Assembly (NCBI GenBank): GCA_021796545.1
Contig: JAKABX010000003.1
Location: 1 to 51,946, forward strand
Length of the DNA: 51,946 bases
Direction: 5' to 3'
Source of the DNA: Actinomycetes bacterium
Lineage (GTDB): Bacteria; Actinomycetota; Acidimicrobiia; Acidimicrobiales; Bog-793
Made by a program: the position numbers and the translations under genes. Below, in pieces: positions 42,500-50,734 of this stretch. Each line of letters opens with the position of its first letter. Position 1 is the first letter of the stretch. The notes under the pieces were generated by a model. That model was not told the DNA's origin. It did no database searches and was given only the letters and a program-made list of their open reading frames with translations.

Positions 42500-43486
42500 A
42501 TGCCACGACGTTCCTTCGGGCGCATGGTCGCGCGAGCCGCTGCGAGCGGCGGCACCCGCACCTATCGCGCGCGCCCGCCGATGCTGTGGTCCGCGGCGAT
42601 GGTCGTCATCGTGCTCGGAGGGCTCTCGCTCATCGGCTACTCGCGCGCTGAGCGCCTGAGCAAGTCGACGGCAGCCGCCGAGCCGCCGACGACGACGGAC
42701 AACTGGCATGCGGCCTTCGCGATCGACATCTGCGGCACGCTGCAGCCGAACCTCTCCGCCAACACGAACTTCACGACGGCGGGCATCCGCACCTTCGGTG
42801 ACGGGGTCATCGACGTCGACCCCGGCGCGGTCTCGAACTCCTCGGCCTTCACGGGCACGCACGACACGCTTGCGACCTTCGTCTCGAGCTACGGGCGTGG
42901 CTTCGCCCTGACGGCGACGAGCCTTACGATGCCGGGCAAGCCCACCCCGACCACCTCGAGCGCGCCGACCACCACGAGCGCGCCGACCACCACGAGCACG
43001 CCGACCACCACGAGCACGCCGTCTTCGAAGACAACCTCGAAGGCGTCCTCGACCAAGACCTCGACCAAGGGCGTCAGCGCGACGTTCTCGCCGGCCAAGA
43101 CGTCACCGACGACGTCGATCGCGGCCACCACCTCGACCGCCGCGTCCGCCTCGCCCGCGCCGGCCAAGAACTCGACGACGACCACCGCGGCGGTCCCGGT
43201 CACGACGACGACCGCGGCGGTGGTCGCCGGGCCGACCTACACGAGCGGCGGGACCTGCCCGAAGTCGTCCAGGACGCCGGGGAAGGCGGTCCTTGTCGCC
43301 AAGGTCTGGCCGAGCCCGAGCGGGACGCCCTCGCTGGTGCGCAGCAACATCGGGGCGATCCGGATCCTCGACGGGATGATGATCACGCTCGCGTACGTGC
43401 CCGAGGGTGCGGCGATACCCGCGCCTCCCTCACGCGCGACCCTCCTGCAGGATCTCGGGGGCGCGTCCTCCGGGAAGAAGAAGTAG
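42500..43486 (+). CDS. Membrane-anchored Thr/Ser-rich extracellular protein
   Basis: A 328-residue protein with one N-terminal membrane helix (MLWSAAMVVIVLGGLSLIGY, about residues 28-47). A WHAAFAIDICGTLQPN domain follows to about residue 145, then a Thr/Ser/Pro/Ala-rich stalk to about 250, then a small C-terminal domain (GKAVLVAKVWPSPSGTP, GAIRILDGMMITLAYVPEGAAIPAPPS) and a basic end, GKKK. I know similar WHAAF-type anchored proteins from Acidimicrobiia-like genomes but no function for them. The stalk looks suited to spanning a thick wall and to O-glycosylation. Placed between wbbL and a GDP-mannose-type pyrophosphorylase, it may be a glycosylation target or wall-polymer factor. Confidence 0.62.
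   Translation: MPRRSFGRMVARAAASGGTRTYRARPPMLWSAAMVVIVLGGLSLIGYSRAERLSKSTAAAEPPTTTDNWHAAFAIDICGTLQPNLSANTNFTTAGIRTFGDGVIDVDPGAVSNSSAFTGTHDTLATFVSSYGRGFALTATSLTMPGKPTPTTSSAPTTTSAPTTTSTPTTTSTPSSKTTSKASSTKTSTKGVSATFSPAKTSPTTSIAATTSTAASASPAPAKNSTTTTAAVPVTTTTAAVVAGPTYTSGGTCPKSSRTPGKAVLVAKVWPSPSGTPSLVRSNIGAIRILDGMMITLAYVPEGAAIPAPPSRATLLQDLGGASSGKKK
42959..43021 (+). repeat. 18-bp tandem repeat inside the Thr-rich stalk
   Basis: About three and a half copies of AGCGCGCCGACCACCACG (third copy AGCACG...) run from 42959, preceded by one degenerate copy at 42941. They encode APTTTS/TPTTTS units. Copy number is likely to vary by slippage. Confidence 0.85.
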
Positions 43487-43510
43487 CGCGCCGGGAGAGC
43501 GGGCTGCTCG

Positions 43511-44584
43511 GTGCAGGCCCTCGTTCTCGTCGGCGGTGAGGGGACGCGGCTGCGTCCCCTCACCTACGACATCCCCAAGCCCATGCTGCCTGTCGTCGGG
43601 GCGCCGATGATCGGACGCGTCGTCGAGTGGCTCGCGCTCTACGGCGTCGAGCGTGTCGTGTTCTCGCTTGGTTACCGCGCGGACGCGTTCGCGGACTTCC
43701 TCGGTGGCGAGTGGGCCGGTGTCGAGCTGGACTACGCGATCGAGCCGGAGGCGCTCGACACCGCCGGCGCGATCCTCTACGGCGCGTCCAAGGGCGGGCT
43801 CACCGACGAGCGCTTCGTCGTCGTCAATGGCGACATCCTCACCGATCTCGTCCTGGATGACCTGCTCGCGTTCCACGAGAGCCACGGCGGCATGGCGACG
43901 ATCGCGCTGACGCCGGTCGAGGATCCCTCCGCCTACGGCGTCGTGCCGACTGGCGCCGGCGGCCGCGTGCTCGCGTTCATCGAGAAGCCGCCGCGCGACG
44001 AGGCGCCGACGAACCTCATCAACGCGGGCACCTACGTGCTCGAGCCCGCCGTGCTCGGGCGCATCGCGACCGGGCGGCGCGTCTCGATCGAGCGGGAGGT
44101 CTTCCCCGCCCTCGTGGGCGACGGCCAGCTCTACGCGCTCGCGTCCGACGCGTACTGGCTCGACACCGGGACCCCCGAGCGGTACCTGCGCGCCCAGCTC
44201 GACGTGCTCACCGGCCAGCGCCCCGACCTGCGCCTGCCAGTGCACCACCTCGACGGTGCGGCCATGATCGGTGACGGCGCGCGCCTTCTCGGCGCCATCG
44301 AGGGACCGGCCTTCCTCGGCGCGGGGGCGACGGTCGCCGTGGGGGCGACGGTCGCCAACGCGGTGCTCGGCGAGCGCGCGTCGGTCGAGCGAGGGGCGCG
44401 AGTCGTCGGCTCGGCCCTGCTCGGCGGCGCGGTCATCGGCGAAGGCGCTCTCGTCGAGGACTCGATCGTCGGGCCGGGCGCTGTGGTCGGCGCGGGTGCC
44501 CGCGTCCGGGCGCTCTCGGTGCTCGGCGCGAACGTGGCGGTGACGCCCGGGACGGTCCTCGACAGCGCGCGACTGCCGGTGTGA
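43511..44584 (+). CDS. Sugar-1-phosphate nucleotidylyltransferase, mannose-1-phosphate guanylyltransferase type
   Basis: A 357-residue pyrophosphorylase. MQALVLVGGEGTRLRPLTYDIPKPMLPV holds the nucleotide-binding signature, FVVVNGDILTDL the metal site, FIEKPP and INAGTYVLEPAVL the sugar pocket, and VSIEREVFPALV is close to the mycobacterial mannose-1-phosphate guanylyltransferase (Rv3264c). A C-terminal left-handed beta-helix with hexapeptide repeats follows (IGDGARLLGAI to VTPGTVL). It should make GDP-mannose, the donor for the rmd-like gene and mannosyltransferases, though dTDP-glucose or another product is not excluded. GTG start; four-base overlap with the next gene. Confidence 0.82.
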   Translation: MQALVLVGGEGTRLRPLTYDIPKPMLPVVGAPMIGRVVEWLALYGVERVVFSLGYRADAFADFLGGEWAGVELDYAIEPEALDTAGAILYGASKGGLTDERFVVVNGDILTDLVLDDLLAFHESHGGMATIALTPVEDPSAYGVVPTGAGGRVLAFIEKPPRDEAPTNLINAGTYVLEPAVLGRIATGRRVSIEREVFPALVGDGQLYALASDAYWLDTGTPERYLRAQLDVLTGQRPDLRLPVHHLDGAAMIGDGARLLGAIEGPAFLGAGATVAVGATVANAVLGERASVERGARVVGSALLGGAVIGEGALVEDSIVGPGAVVGAGARVRALSVLGANVAVTPGTVLDSARLPV

Positions 44585-45585
44585 CAATCACGCCCGTGCG
44601 GGCGCTGGTGACAGGAGGGGCCGGCTTCCTCGGCTCTGGCCTCGTCGACCGCCTGATCGCCGAAGGCCACAGCGTCGAGGTGATCGACGACCTCTCGTGC
44701 GGCTCGCTGGCCAACCTCGCCGACGCGCGCGCCTCGGTCGGCGCGATGCGCTTCCACCAGATGGACGTCTGCCAGCCGGCCTGCGTCGAGCTCGTCGCGC
44801 GGCTGCGCCCCGAGGTCGTCTTCCATCTCGCCGCCCCGCCAGGGGAGGAGGCGGGTTTCGACGACCCCGTCCTGCAGGCCGAGGTCGGAGTCGTCGGCCT
44901 GATCCGGGTGCTCGAGGGAGCCCGGGCGGCCGGGAGCCGCAAGATCGTCTTCGCGTCGTCGTGGACGAGCTACGGGCCGCTCGAGGCCGACGACCTTCCC
45001 GTGCGCGAGCACCTCGTTGCGCGCCCGCGCTCGGCCGAGGGCGTCGCCAAGCGAGCGGCGCTGGACCTGCTCGCGGGCTACCGGGAGCAGCACGGCCTCG
45101 AGTTCTCGGCCCTCGCGCTCGCCTCGGTCTACGGCCCCCGCCAGCTCGGCGCGTCCGAGCCCGGTGCGGTCGCCTCGCTGGTCGCCGCCCTCGTTGCGCA
45201 CCGACCCTGGGCGGTCGGCGACCGCGCCCGGACGCGGGACTTCCTCTTCGTCGACGACGCCGTCGACGCGTGTGCGCGCGCGGCCGAGCGCGGGAGCGGC
45301 CTGCTCATCAACGTCGCGAGCGGCGAGGAGACCTCGCTCGAGGCGCTCGCGCACGAGGTCGCCCGCGTCGGGGGCGCGCCCGTCCGCCTCGCCGGAGCGC
45401 CGGCGCGCCCGACGCCGAGCGCGCGCGTCGCCCTGGACCCGTCGCGGGCCGAGATCCACCTCGGTTGGCGGCCCTTCACCCCGCTCGCCGACGGGCTCGC
45501 CGTCATGCTCGACGCGGCGCACGCAGCGCTCCCTCGGCTCGCGCCTGCGTCGGGACCGACGATCGCCGGCGACCCGCAGCGCTGA
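44581..45585 (+). CDS. NAD-dependent epimerase/dehydratase-like protein lacking the catalytic Tyr
   Basis: A 334-residue extended short-chain dehydrogenase, related to UDP-glucose 4-epimerases. TGGAGFLGSGLVDRL binds NAD, EVIDDLSCGSLANL follows, and FASSWTSYG stands where SSxxxYG is normal. At the YxxxK site the sequence is EGVAK: Lys157 is kept but the Tyr position is Glu153 (codon 45037-45039). The downstream SVYGPRQLG and TRDFLFVDDAVDA segments are canonical. Without the Tyr the usual hydride chemistry should be impaired, so it may be a binding protein, a regulatory partner or an enzyme with altered chemistry. It is coupled to the pyrophosphorylase gene. Confidence 0.75.
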   Translation: MTITPVRALVTGGAGFLGSGLVDRLIAEGHSVEVIDDLSCGSLANLADARASVGAMRFHQMDVCQPACVELVARLRPEVVFHLAAPPGEEAGFDDPVLQAEVGVVGLIRVLEGARAAGSRKIVFASSWTSYGPLEADDLPVREHLVARPRSAEGVAKRAALDLLAGYREQHGLEFSALALASVYGPRQLGASEPGAVASLVAALVAHRPWAVGDRARTRDFLFVDDAVDACARAAERGSGLLINVASGEETSLEALAHEVARVGGAPVRLAGAPARPTPSARVALDPSRAEIHLGWRPFTPLADGLAVMLDAAHAALPRLAPASGPTIAGDPQR

Positions 45586-45587
45586 GC

Positions 45588-46544
45588 ATGGCGGCGCCCG
45601 GGGCCACTCAGGTGGCGGTGCTCTGCGGGGGCGTCGGTGCCGCGCGCCTGCTCGCTGGGCTCGTGCGGGTCGTCGCCCCCGAGAACTGCGTCGCGATCGT
45701 CAATGTCGGCGACGACACCGAGATCCACGGGCTGCGGATCTGCCCCGACCTCGACACGATCACCTACACCCTCGCCGGCGCGTCGGACCCCGAGCGCGGC
45801 TGGGGGTTGAAGGGGGAGACCTGGGCGGCCATGACCCAGCTCGAGGCGCTCGGGGGCGAGACGTGGTTCCGCCTCGGCGACCGGGACCTCGCGACCCACC
45901 TCTACCGCACCGGCCGCCTCGCGCAGGGCGCGTCCCTCGCCGCGGTGACGGCCGAGATCGCGGCCGCGTGGGGCATCCGCGTGCACCTGCTGCCCGCCAG
46001 CGAGGACGAGCTGCGCACGCGCCTCATGCTCGCCGACGGCGGCGAGGTCGGCTTCCAGGAGTACTTCGTCCGCCACCGCCACGCGGTCGCGGTCTCGGCC
46101 GTGCGCTTCGCCGGGGCTGAGACCGCGCGGCCGACCCCGGGGGTGCTCGAGTCGCTCGCACACGCGGAGGCGCTCGTCGTCGCACCGTCCAACCCCGTCG
46201 TCTCGATCGGCCCGGTGCTCGCCGTCCCCGGTGTCGCCGCAGCGCTGGCGCGCCGGCGCGACCGCGTCGTCGCCGTCTCGCCGATCGTCGGCGGCAGGGC
46301 GCTGAAGGGCCCCGCTGACCGGCTGCTGCGCGAGCTCGGCGAGGAGGCGTCGGTCGTCGGCGTCGCGCGGCGCCTGCGTGAGGTCGCGGGGACCCTCGTG
46401 ATCGACGAGGCCGACGCCGCGCTCGCCGGTGCCGTCGAGGAGGCCGGCATGGCCTGTCGCGTCGCGCCGACGGTGATGGCGACACCCGAGCGCGCTGCCG
46501 CGCTCGTGGCGGTCGTGCTCGAGGAGGCCGCACGTGGACGCTGA
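45588..46544 (+). CDS. cofD: 2-phospho-L-lactate (or phosphoenolpyruvyl) transferase CofD/FbiA
   Basis: A 318-residue CofD/FbiA enzyme, which transfers the phospholactate-type side chain onto the deazaflavin FO in coenzyme F420 synthesis. [17 protein letters not shown] is the substrate-binding N-terminus, [26 protein letters not shown] the family signature, and [27 protein letters not shown] and [15 protein letters not shown] complete the core. In mycobacteria the donor is phosphoenolpyruvate-derived. It starts two bases after the epimerase stop and its end overlaps cofE by 11 bp, so it is part of the same operon. Confidence 0.92.
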   Translation: MAAPGATQVAVLCGGVGAARLLAGLVRVVAPENCVAIVNVGDDTEIHGLRICPDLDTITYTLAGASDPERGWGLKGETWAAMTQLEALGGETWFRLGDRDLATHLYRTGRLAQGASLAAVTAEIAAAWGIRVHLLPASEDELRTRLMLADGGEVGFQEYFVRHRHAVAVSAVRFAGAETARPTPGVLESLAHAEALVVAPSNPVVSIGPVLAVPGVAAALARRRDRVVAVSPIVGGRALKGPADRLLRELGEEASVVGVARRLREVAGTLVIDEADAALAGAVEEAGMACRVAPTVMATPERAAALVAVVLEEAARGR

Positions 46545-47253
46545 GGTGCCGCCCCCCGGCGCCCTGGTCGTGCTGCCGGTGCAGGGGATCGGTGAGGTGC
46601 GCCCCGGCGACGACCTTGCCGGGGCGATCGCCGCCGCGGCCCATCTCGCCGACGGCGACGTCGTCGTCGTCACCCAGAAGGTCGTCTCCAAGGCCGAGGG
46701 CCGCCTCGTGCGCGTCGACCCCGACGACCCGGAGGCCAAGCTCCGCTTGGCGGAGTCCGAGGCCGTACGCGTGCTGCGACGCCGGGGCGACCTCGTGATC
46801 ACCGAGACGCGCCACGGCTTTGTCTGCGCGAACTCCGGCGTCGACCTCTCCAACGTGGACGAGGGGGTCGCGGCCCTCTTGCCGGTCGACCCGGACCGCT
46901 CGGCACGACGCCTGCGCGACGCGCTCGTGGGGCGGCTGAAGATCGCGGTCGCGGTCGTGGTCACCGACACCTTCGGGCGCGCGTGGCGCCGCGGGGTGAC
47001 CGACGTCGCGATCGGTTGCGCGGGCATCGCGGCGGTGCTCGATCTGCGCGGGACCAAAGATGCCAACGGGCGGGAGCTGCGCGCGACCGAGGTTTGCGTC
47101 GCCGACGAGATCGCCGCCGCGGCCGACCTCGTCATGGGCAAGGCGGCGCGCTGCCCGGTCGCGATCGTGCGCGGCCTGTCGCCGGGGTGGTGGCGGGAGT
47201 CGTCGGTGCGCGCGGAGGTCGTGCGCTCGCCCGGCGAGGACCTGTTCCGGTGA
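46534..47253 (+). CDS. cofE: Coenzyme F420:L-glutamate ligase CofE (FbiB N-terminal type)
   Basis: A 239-residue CofE ligase that adds L-glutamate residues to F420-0 using GTP. PVQGIGEVRPGDDLAGAI, VVVVTQKVVSKAEGRLV and ITETRHGFVCANSGVDLSNV are the family metal and GTP sites, followed by VVTDTFGRAWRRGVTDVAIGCAGIAAVLDLRG. In mycobacteria the homologue FbiB has an additional C-terminal nitroreductase-like domain; here only the ligase domain exists. GTG start at 46534, inside cofD; the end overlaps the next gene by four bases. Confidence 0.92.
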   Translation: MDAEVPPPGALVVLPVQGIGEVRPGDDLAGAIAAAAHLADGDVVVVTQKVVSKAEGRLVRVDPDDPEAKLRLAESEAVRVLRRRGDLVITETRHGFVCANSGVDLSNVDEGVAALLPVDPDRSARRLRDALVGRLKIAVAVVVTDTFGRAWRRGVTDVAIGCAGIAAVLDLRGTKDANGRELRATEVCVADEIAAAADLVMGKAARCPVAIVRGLSPGWWRESSVRAEVVRSPGEDLFR

Positions 47254-48335
47254 GGGGGGCGGTCACCCTCGCCGTCGAGCAGTTGCGCCGCGAGGTCGCC
47301 GGGGGGATCGGCACCTACACCCGAGGACTCATCGCCGGGCTCGCGGCGCTCGGTGACGACGCGCCACCGCTGCGGCTGCGCGCGAGCCGCCCGCCGCGCG
47401 GCCCCGACCCGCTGGCACAGTTCGGGCTGGCGCTCGAGACCTCTCCGCTGTCCTCGCGCGTGCTCGTCGCCGCGTGGCAGGCAGGACTCTGCCCGGTCCG
47501 GAGCGGCGCGCTCACCCACGCGGTCTCGCTCGCGGCGCCGCCGAGCCGGCCGCCCCTCGTCGTCACGGTGCACGACCTCGCGTTCCGGGCCCTACCCGAG
47601 ACCTTCCCGCCCCGGGGGCGGCGCTGGCACGAGGCGGCGCTGCGCCGGGCGCTTGGCAAGGCCGCCGCGTTCGTCGTCCCCTCCGCAGCGGTCGCCGGCG
47701 CCCTCGTCGCTGCCGGCGCGCCCGCTGACGCGGTCCGCGTCATCCCCGAGGGCGCGGACCACCTTCCCGCCCCCGACCTGCGGGCTGCAGACGACCTCCT
47801 CGGGCGCCTGTCGGTTACAGGCCCCTTCTTCCTCGCGGTGGGCACGCTCGAGCCGCGCAAGAACCTCGGGGGTCTCGTCGCCGCCTACGCACGGGCACGC
47901 GGCGCACTCCCCGAGCCGTGGCCGCTCGTCGTCGTGGGGCCGGCCGGCTGGGGGCCGTCGGCGTCCGGGCTGGCACGGGTCCCGGGTGTGGTGCTCGCGG
48001 GTCGCGTCGGCGACGGACTGCTGGCCGGCCTCTACGCGCGGGCCCGGGTGGTCTGCTACGTCCCGCTGCTCGAGGGCTTCGGGCTGCCGGTCGTCGAGGC
48101 GATGCACGCCGGCGTTCCGGTCGTCGCGAGCGACGTCCCGAGCGGGGGCGGTGCGGCGCTCGGCGTCGACCCCCGTGACCCAAACTCCGTCGCGTCGGGC
48201 CTCGTCGCGGCCGCGACGGACGACGCGCTGCGCGCGCGCCTCGTCGCGACGGGACGCGCGCGTGCGGCCGAGCTGAGCTGGAAGGCCTGCGCCGCGGCGC
48301 ACGTCGCGCTCTGGGCCGAGGTCGTGGCGCGATGA
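47250..48335 (+). CDS. Family 4 (GT-B) glycosyltransferase
   Basis: A 361-residue GT-B glycosyltransferase. The N-terminal acceptor domain starts with LAVEQLRREVAGGIGTYTRGLIAGLAAL; the donor domain has FFLAVGTLEPRKNLGGLVAAYARA, ARVVCYVPLLEGFGLPVVEAMHAGVPVVASDVP, the EGFGLPxxEAM nucleotide-sugar motif, and GVDPRDPNSVA. Donors in this family are often GDP-mannose or UDP-sugars. It overlaps cofE and is followed with overlap by a second GT4 gene, so both likely act in the same glycan. Confidence 0.85.
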   Translation: MRGAVTLAVEQLRREVAGGIGTYTRGLIAGLAALGDDAPPLRLRASRPPRGPDPLAQFGLALETSPLSSRVLVAAWQAGLCPVRSGALTHAVSLAAPPSRPPLVVTVHDLAFRALPETFPPRGRRWHEAALRRALGKAAAFVVPSAAVAGALVAAGAPADAVRVIPEGADHLPAPDLRAADDLLGRLSVTGPFFLAVGTLEPRKNLGGLVAAYARARGALPEPWPLVVVGPAGWGPSASGLARVPGVVLAGRVGDGLLAGLYARARVVCYVPLLEGFGLPVVEAMHAGVPVVASDVPSGGGAALGVDPRDPNSVASGLVAAATDDALRARLVATGRARAAELSWKACAAAHVALWAEVVAR

Positions 48336-49477
48336 GCGGGCTGCAGGTCGCGCTCGACGTCTCCGCGGTGCCCCGCCGGCCGGTCGGCGCCGGGCGCTAC
48401 ACGCTCGCTCTCGCTCGGGCGCTCGTCCCGCTGGTGACGGCCGCGTCGGATGAACTCGTGCTCGTCTGCCGGCGCGACGACACGACGCGGTGGCGCTTCG
48501 GCGGCCGGTCGCGCGCGCTCGGCGCCGCGCCGGCGCAGCGTCTCGCGCGGCTCGTCTTTGGCGAGATCGGCCTCGTGCCCGCGCTGTCGCTCCTGGCCCG
48601 CCCGCCCGCCGGCGCGGCCCGGGTCCTGCATGCGCCGCACTACAGCGTTCCACTCGGCGCCAGAACGCCGGTCGTCGTCACGGTCCATGACATGACCTTC
48701 CACGACCACCCCGAATGGCACGAGCCCGCGAAGGTCGCGTACTTCCGCCGGGCGCTGCGGCGCGCCGCGGCGGTCGCCGACCTCGTCGTCTGCGTCTCGG
48801 ACGCGACCGCCCGGCGTTTTTGCGCGGTGTATGCGCCCCGTGCGCCAGTCGTCGTCATCCCCCACGGCGTCGACCACGACGTGTTCGCGCCCGAGGCTGA
48901 CGCAGCGGCGGACGCAGCCGTGCTCGAGAGCCTCGAGGTGCGCCCCCCCTACCTCCTGCACCTCGGCACGCTCGAGCCGCGCAAGGACGTCCCGACCCTG
49001 ATCCGCGCGTTCGCCGCACTCGCGCGCGCACACGACGACCTGAGCCTTGTGCTCGCGGGCCGGGAGGGCTGGGCCCCGGCAGCGCTCGAGGAGGCACTCG
49101 CGCGCCCGGAGATCGCGGGCCGGATCCGTCGCCTCGGCTACGTCGAGGACGCGGCGCTCCCGCCGCTCCTGCGTCGGGCGGCGGCCGTCGTCTACCCCTC
49201 CCTCGAGGAGGGCTTCGGCCTCCCCGCGCTCGAGGCGCTCGCCTGCGGCGCGCCGCTCGTCACGACCGCTGGCAGCGTGATGGCCGAGACGGCGGGTGCC
49301 GCGGCGCTCCTCGCGCCGCCGTCGGACCCCGAGGCGCTGCGCGTCGCCATCGAGACGGCCCTGGCGGGGGACCGCGGTGCCGAGCGGCGCGCGCTCGGCC
49401 TCGCTGTCGCCGGCCGCCACCGCTGGGAGCTGGCCGCGGCGGCCCACCTCGAGGCGTACCGGCGCGTCGCGCGCTGA
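48332..49477 (+). CDS. Family 4 (GT-B) glycosyltransferase
   Basis: A 381-residue GT-B glycosyltransferase similar in plan to its neighbour. ALDVSAVPRRPVGAGRYTLALARAL is the acceptor-side start, VVTVHDMTFHDHPEWHEPAKVAYFRRALRRAA and VVVIPHGVDHDVF follow, then LLHLGTLEPRKDVPTLIRAFAAL and the donor motif VYPSLEEGFGLPALEALACGAPLV. The duplicated architecture suggests an ancient tandem duplication. The ATG overlaps the previous stop by four bases (ATGA). Sugar and acceptor unknown. Confidence 0.87.
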   Translation: MSGLQVALDVSAVPRRPVGAGRYTLALARALVPLVTAASDELVLVCRRDDTTRWRFGGRSRALGAAPAQRLARLVFGEIGLVPALSLLARPPAGAARVLHAPHYSVPLGARTPVVVTVHDMTFHDHPEWHEPAKVAYFRRALRRAAAVADLVVCVSDATARRFCAVYAPRAPVVVIPHGVDHDVFAPEADAAADAAVLESLEVRPPYLLHLGTLEPRKDVPTLIRAFAALARAHDDLSLVLAGREGWAPAALEEALARPEIAGRIRRLGYVEDAALPPLLRRAAAVVYPSLEEGFGLPALEALACGAPLVTTAGSVMAETAGAAALLAPPSDPEALRVAIETALAGDRGAERRALGLAVAGRHRWELAAAAHLEAYRRVAR

Positions 49478-49516
49478 GCGGGCGCCGGTCGGGGGACGCT
49501 TTAGTACGGTCGGGGT

Positions 49517-50419
49517 GTGCGCGCGTTCGTTACGGGCTCGACCGGCTTCGTGGGCCACTGGCTGCGCCGCCACCTGCACGCGTGCGGTGACGAGGTCGTC
49601 GCGCTCGCCGGCGAGGTCGACGTGCGCGACGCGGACACGCTCGGCGCGGCGCTGCGCGCCGCCGAGCCCGAGGTCGTCTACCACCTCGCCGCCGCCTCCC
49701 ATGTCGGGCGGAGCTGGGACGAGCCCGCCGAGACGACCGCAATCAACGTGCTCGGGACCCTGAACGTCCTCGAGGCGGCGCGGCGCTGCCCGCGCCCGGC
49801 CGCCGTGCTGCTCGTCAGCTCCGCCGAGGTCTATGGCGGTGGCGACGGCCGGCCGCTCAGCGAGGACGCCGAGCTGCGGCCGGTGTCGCCCTACGCGGCG
49901 AGCAAGGTCGCGGCGGAGTACCTGGGGCTGCAGGCGGCCCTCGGGCGCCGGCTCCGGGTCGTGCGGGTCCGGCCCTTCAACCACGTCGGTCCCGGTCAGT
50001 CGCCCGACTTCGTCGTCTCGGCGCTCGCGCGGCGCATCGCCGCCGCGGAGCTCGCCGGCGGTGGCGAGGTGCGCGTCGGTAACCTGACGCCGCGGCGCGA
50101 CCTCACGGACGTACGTGACGTCGTGCGCGCCTACCGCCTGCTCGCCGAGCGCGGGGAGGCCGGCGTCGCGTACAACGTCTGCGGGGGCCAGACGGTCACG
50201 ATCGCCGCGGTCGTCGAGCGCCTCCTCACACTCGCGAGCGGGGAGATCCGCGTCGTCGAGGACCCCGACCTCGTGCGACCCGTCGACGTCCCCGTGCTCG
50301 CGGGGGACTGCACGCGGCTTCGGGCGCTGACGGGCTGGGAGCCCGAGATCCCTCTCGAGACCACGCTCTTGGAGGTCCTCGACTACTGGCGGGAACGGCT
50401 ACGGACGGCCGCGGCCTGA
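49517..50419 (+). CDS. GDP-6-deoxy-D-mannose reductase-like (Rmd) NAD-dependent dehydrogenase
   Basis: A 300-residue extended short-chain dehydrogenase. MRAFVTGSTGFVGHWLRRHL binds the cofactor, YHLAAASHVGRSWDEPAETTAINVLGTLNVLEAA, SSAEVYG and PYAASKVAAE (intact YxxxK) form the active site, and RPFNHVGPGQSPDFVVSALARRIA is typical of Rmd/GDP-4-keto-6-deoxymannose reductases. With the GDP-mannose-type pyrophosphorylase upstream it could make GDP-D-rhamnose, but a GDP-mannose 4,6-dehydratase is not in the window. GTG start, 39 bp after the second GT4 gene. Confidence 0.8.
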   Translation: MRAFVTGSTGFVGHWLRRHLHACGDEVVALAGEVDVRDADTLGAALRAAEPEVVYHLAAASHVGRSWDEPAETTAINVLGTLNVLEAARRCPRPAAVLLVSSAEVYGGGDGRPLSEDAELRPVSPYAASKVAAEYLGLQAALGRRLRVVRVRPFNHVGPGQSPDFVVSALARRIAAAELAGGGEVRVGNLTPRRDLTDVRDVVRAYRLLAERGEAGVAYNVCGGQTVTIAAVVERLLTLASGEIRVVEDPDLVRPVDVPVLAGDCTRLRALTGWEPEIPLETTLLEVLDYWRERLRTAAA

Positions 50420-50438
50420 GCGGCGACCGTCGCCGGGC

Positions 50439-50672
50439 TCAGCGCCCCGCAGCGCCCGCGCGCCCGCGCGCGCGCCCGAGGATCGTCCGCAGCGGCGCGG
50501 CGGCGGGCTCGGCGAGCGCGGCGGCGACGCGCGCGACGCGCGCGGGTGCCGGTTCGTCGGCCGACGCCCGGGCCGCGACCTTGGCGCGTTGCACAGAGAG
50601 AACGGCCGTTCCGACGGCGAATGCGGCCGCCTCTTCGCAGAGCTTTGCGATCGGAGAACCCTGACGCGTCAC
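50439..50672 (-). CDS. Small Ala/Arg-rich protein of unknown function
   Basis: A 77-residue frame with GTG start on the minus strand. It begins with a helix IAKLCEEAAAFAVGTAVLSVQRAKVAARAS, plausible as an amphipathic or membrane-associated helix, then Ala/Arg/Pro sequence. It lies opposite to the surrounding genes in a 315-bp gap and is 62 bp from the divergent GT2 gene. No family is recognised; the ordered N-terminal helix is the only reason to keep it. Confidence 0.42.
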   Translation of the reverse strand: MTRQGSPIAKLCEEAAAFAVGTAVLSVQRAKVAARASADEPAPARVARVAAALAEPAAAPLRTILGRARGRAGAAGR

Positions 50673-50734
50673 GGCCCGCAGGCTACCGGGCGCTGCGACG
50701 GGGGGCGTCGCGCCCGGCTACGGTTTCCCCCCTG

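Noticed and set aside
42941..43021. Short tandem repeats as a possible CRISPR array
   Set aside because: The 18-bp units have no spacers, are in frame with a Thr-rich stalk and encode APTTTS units.
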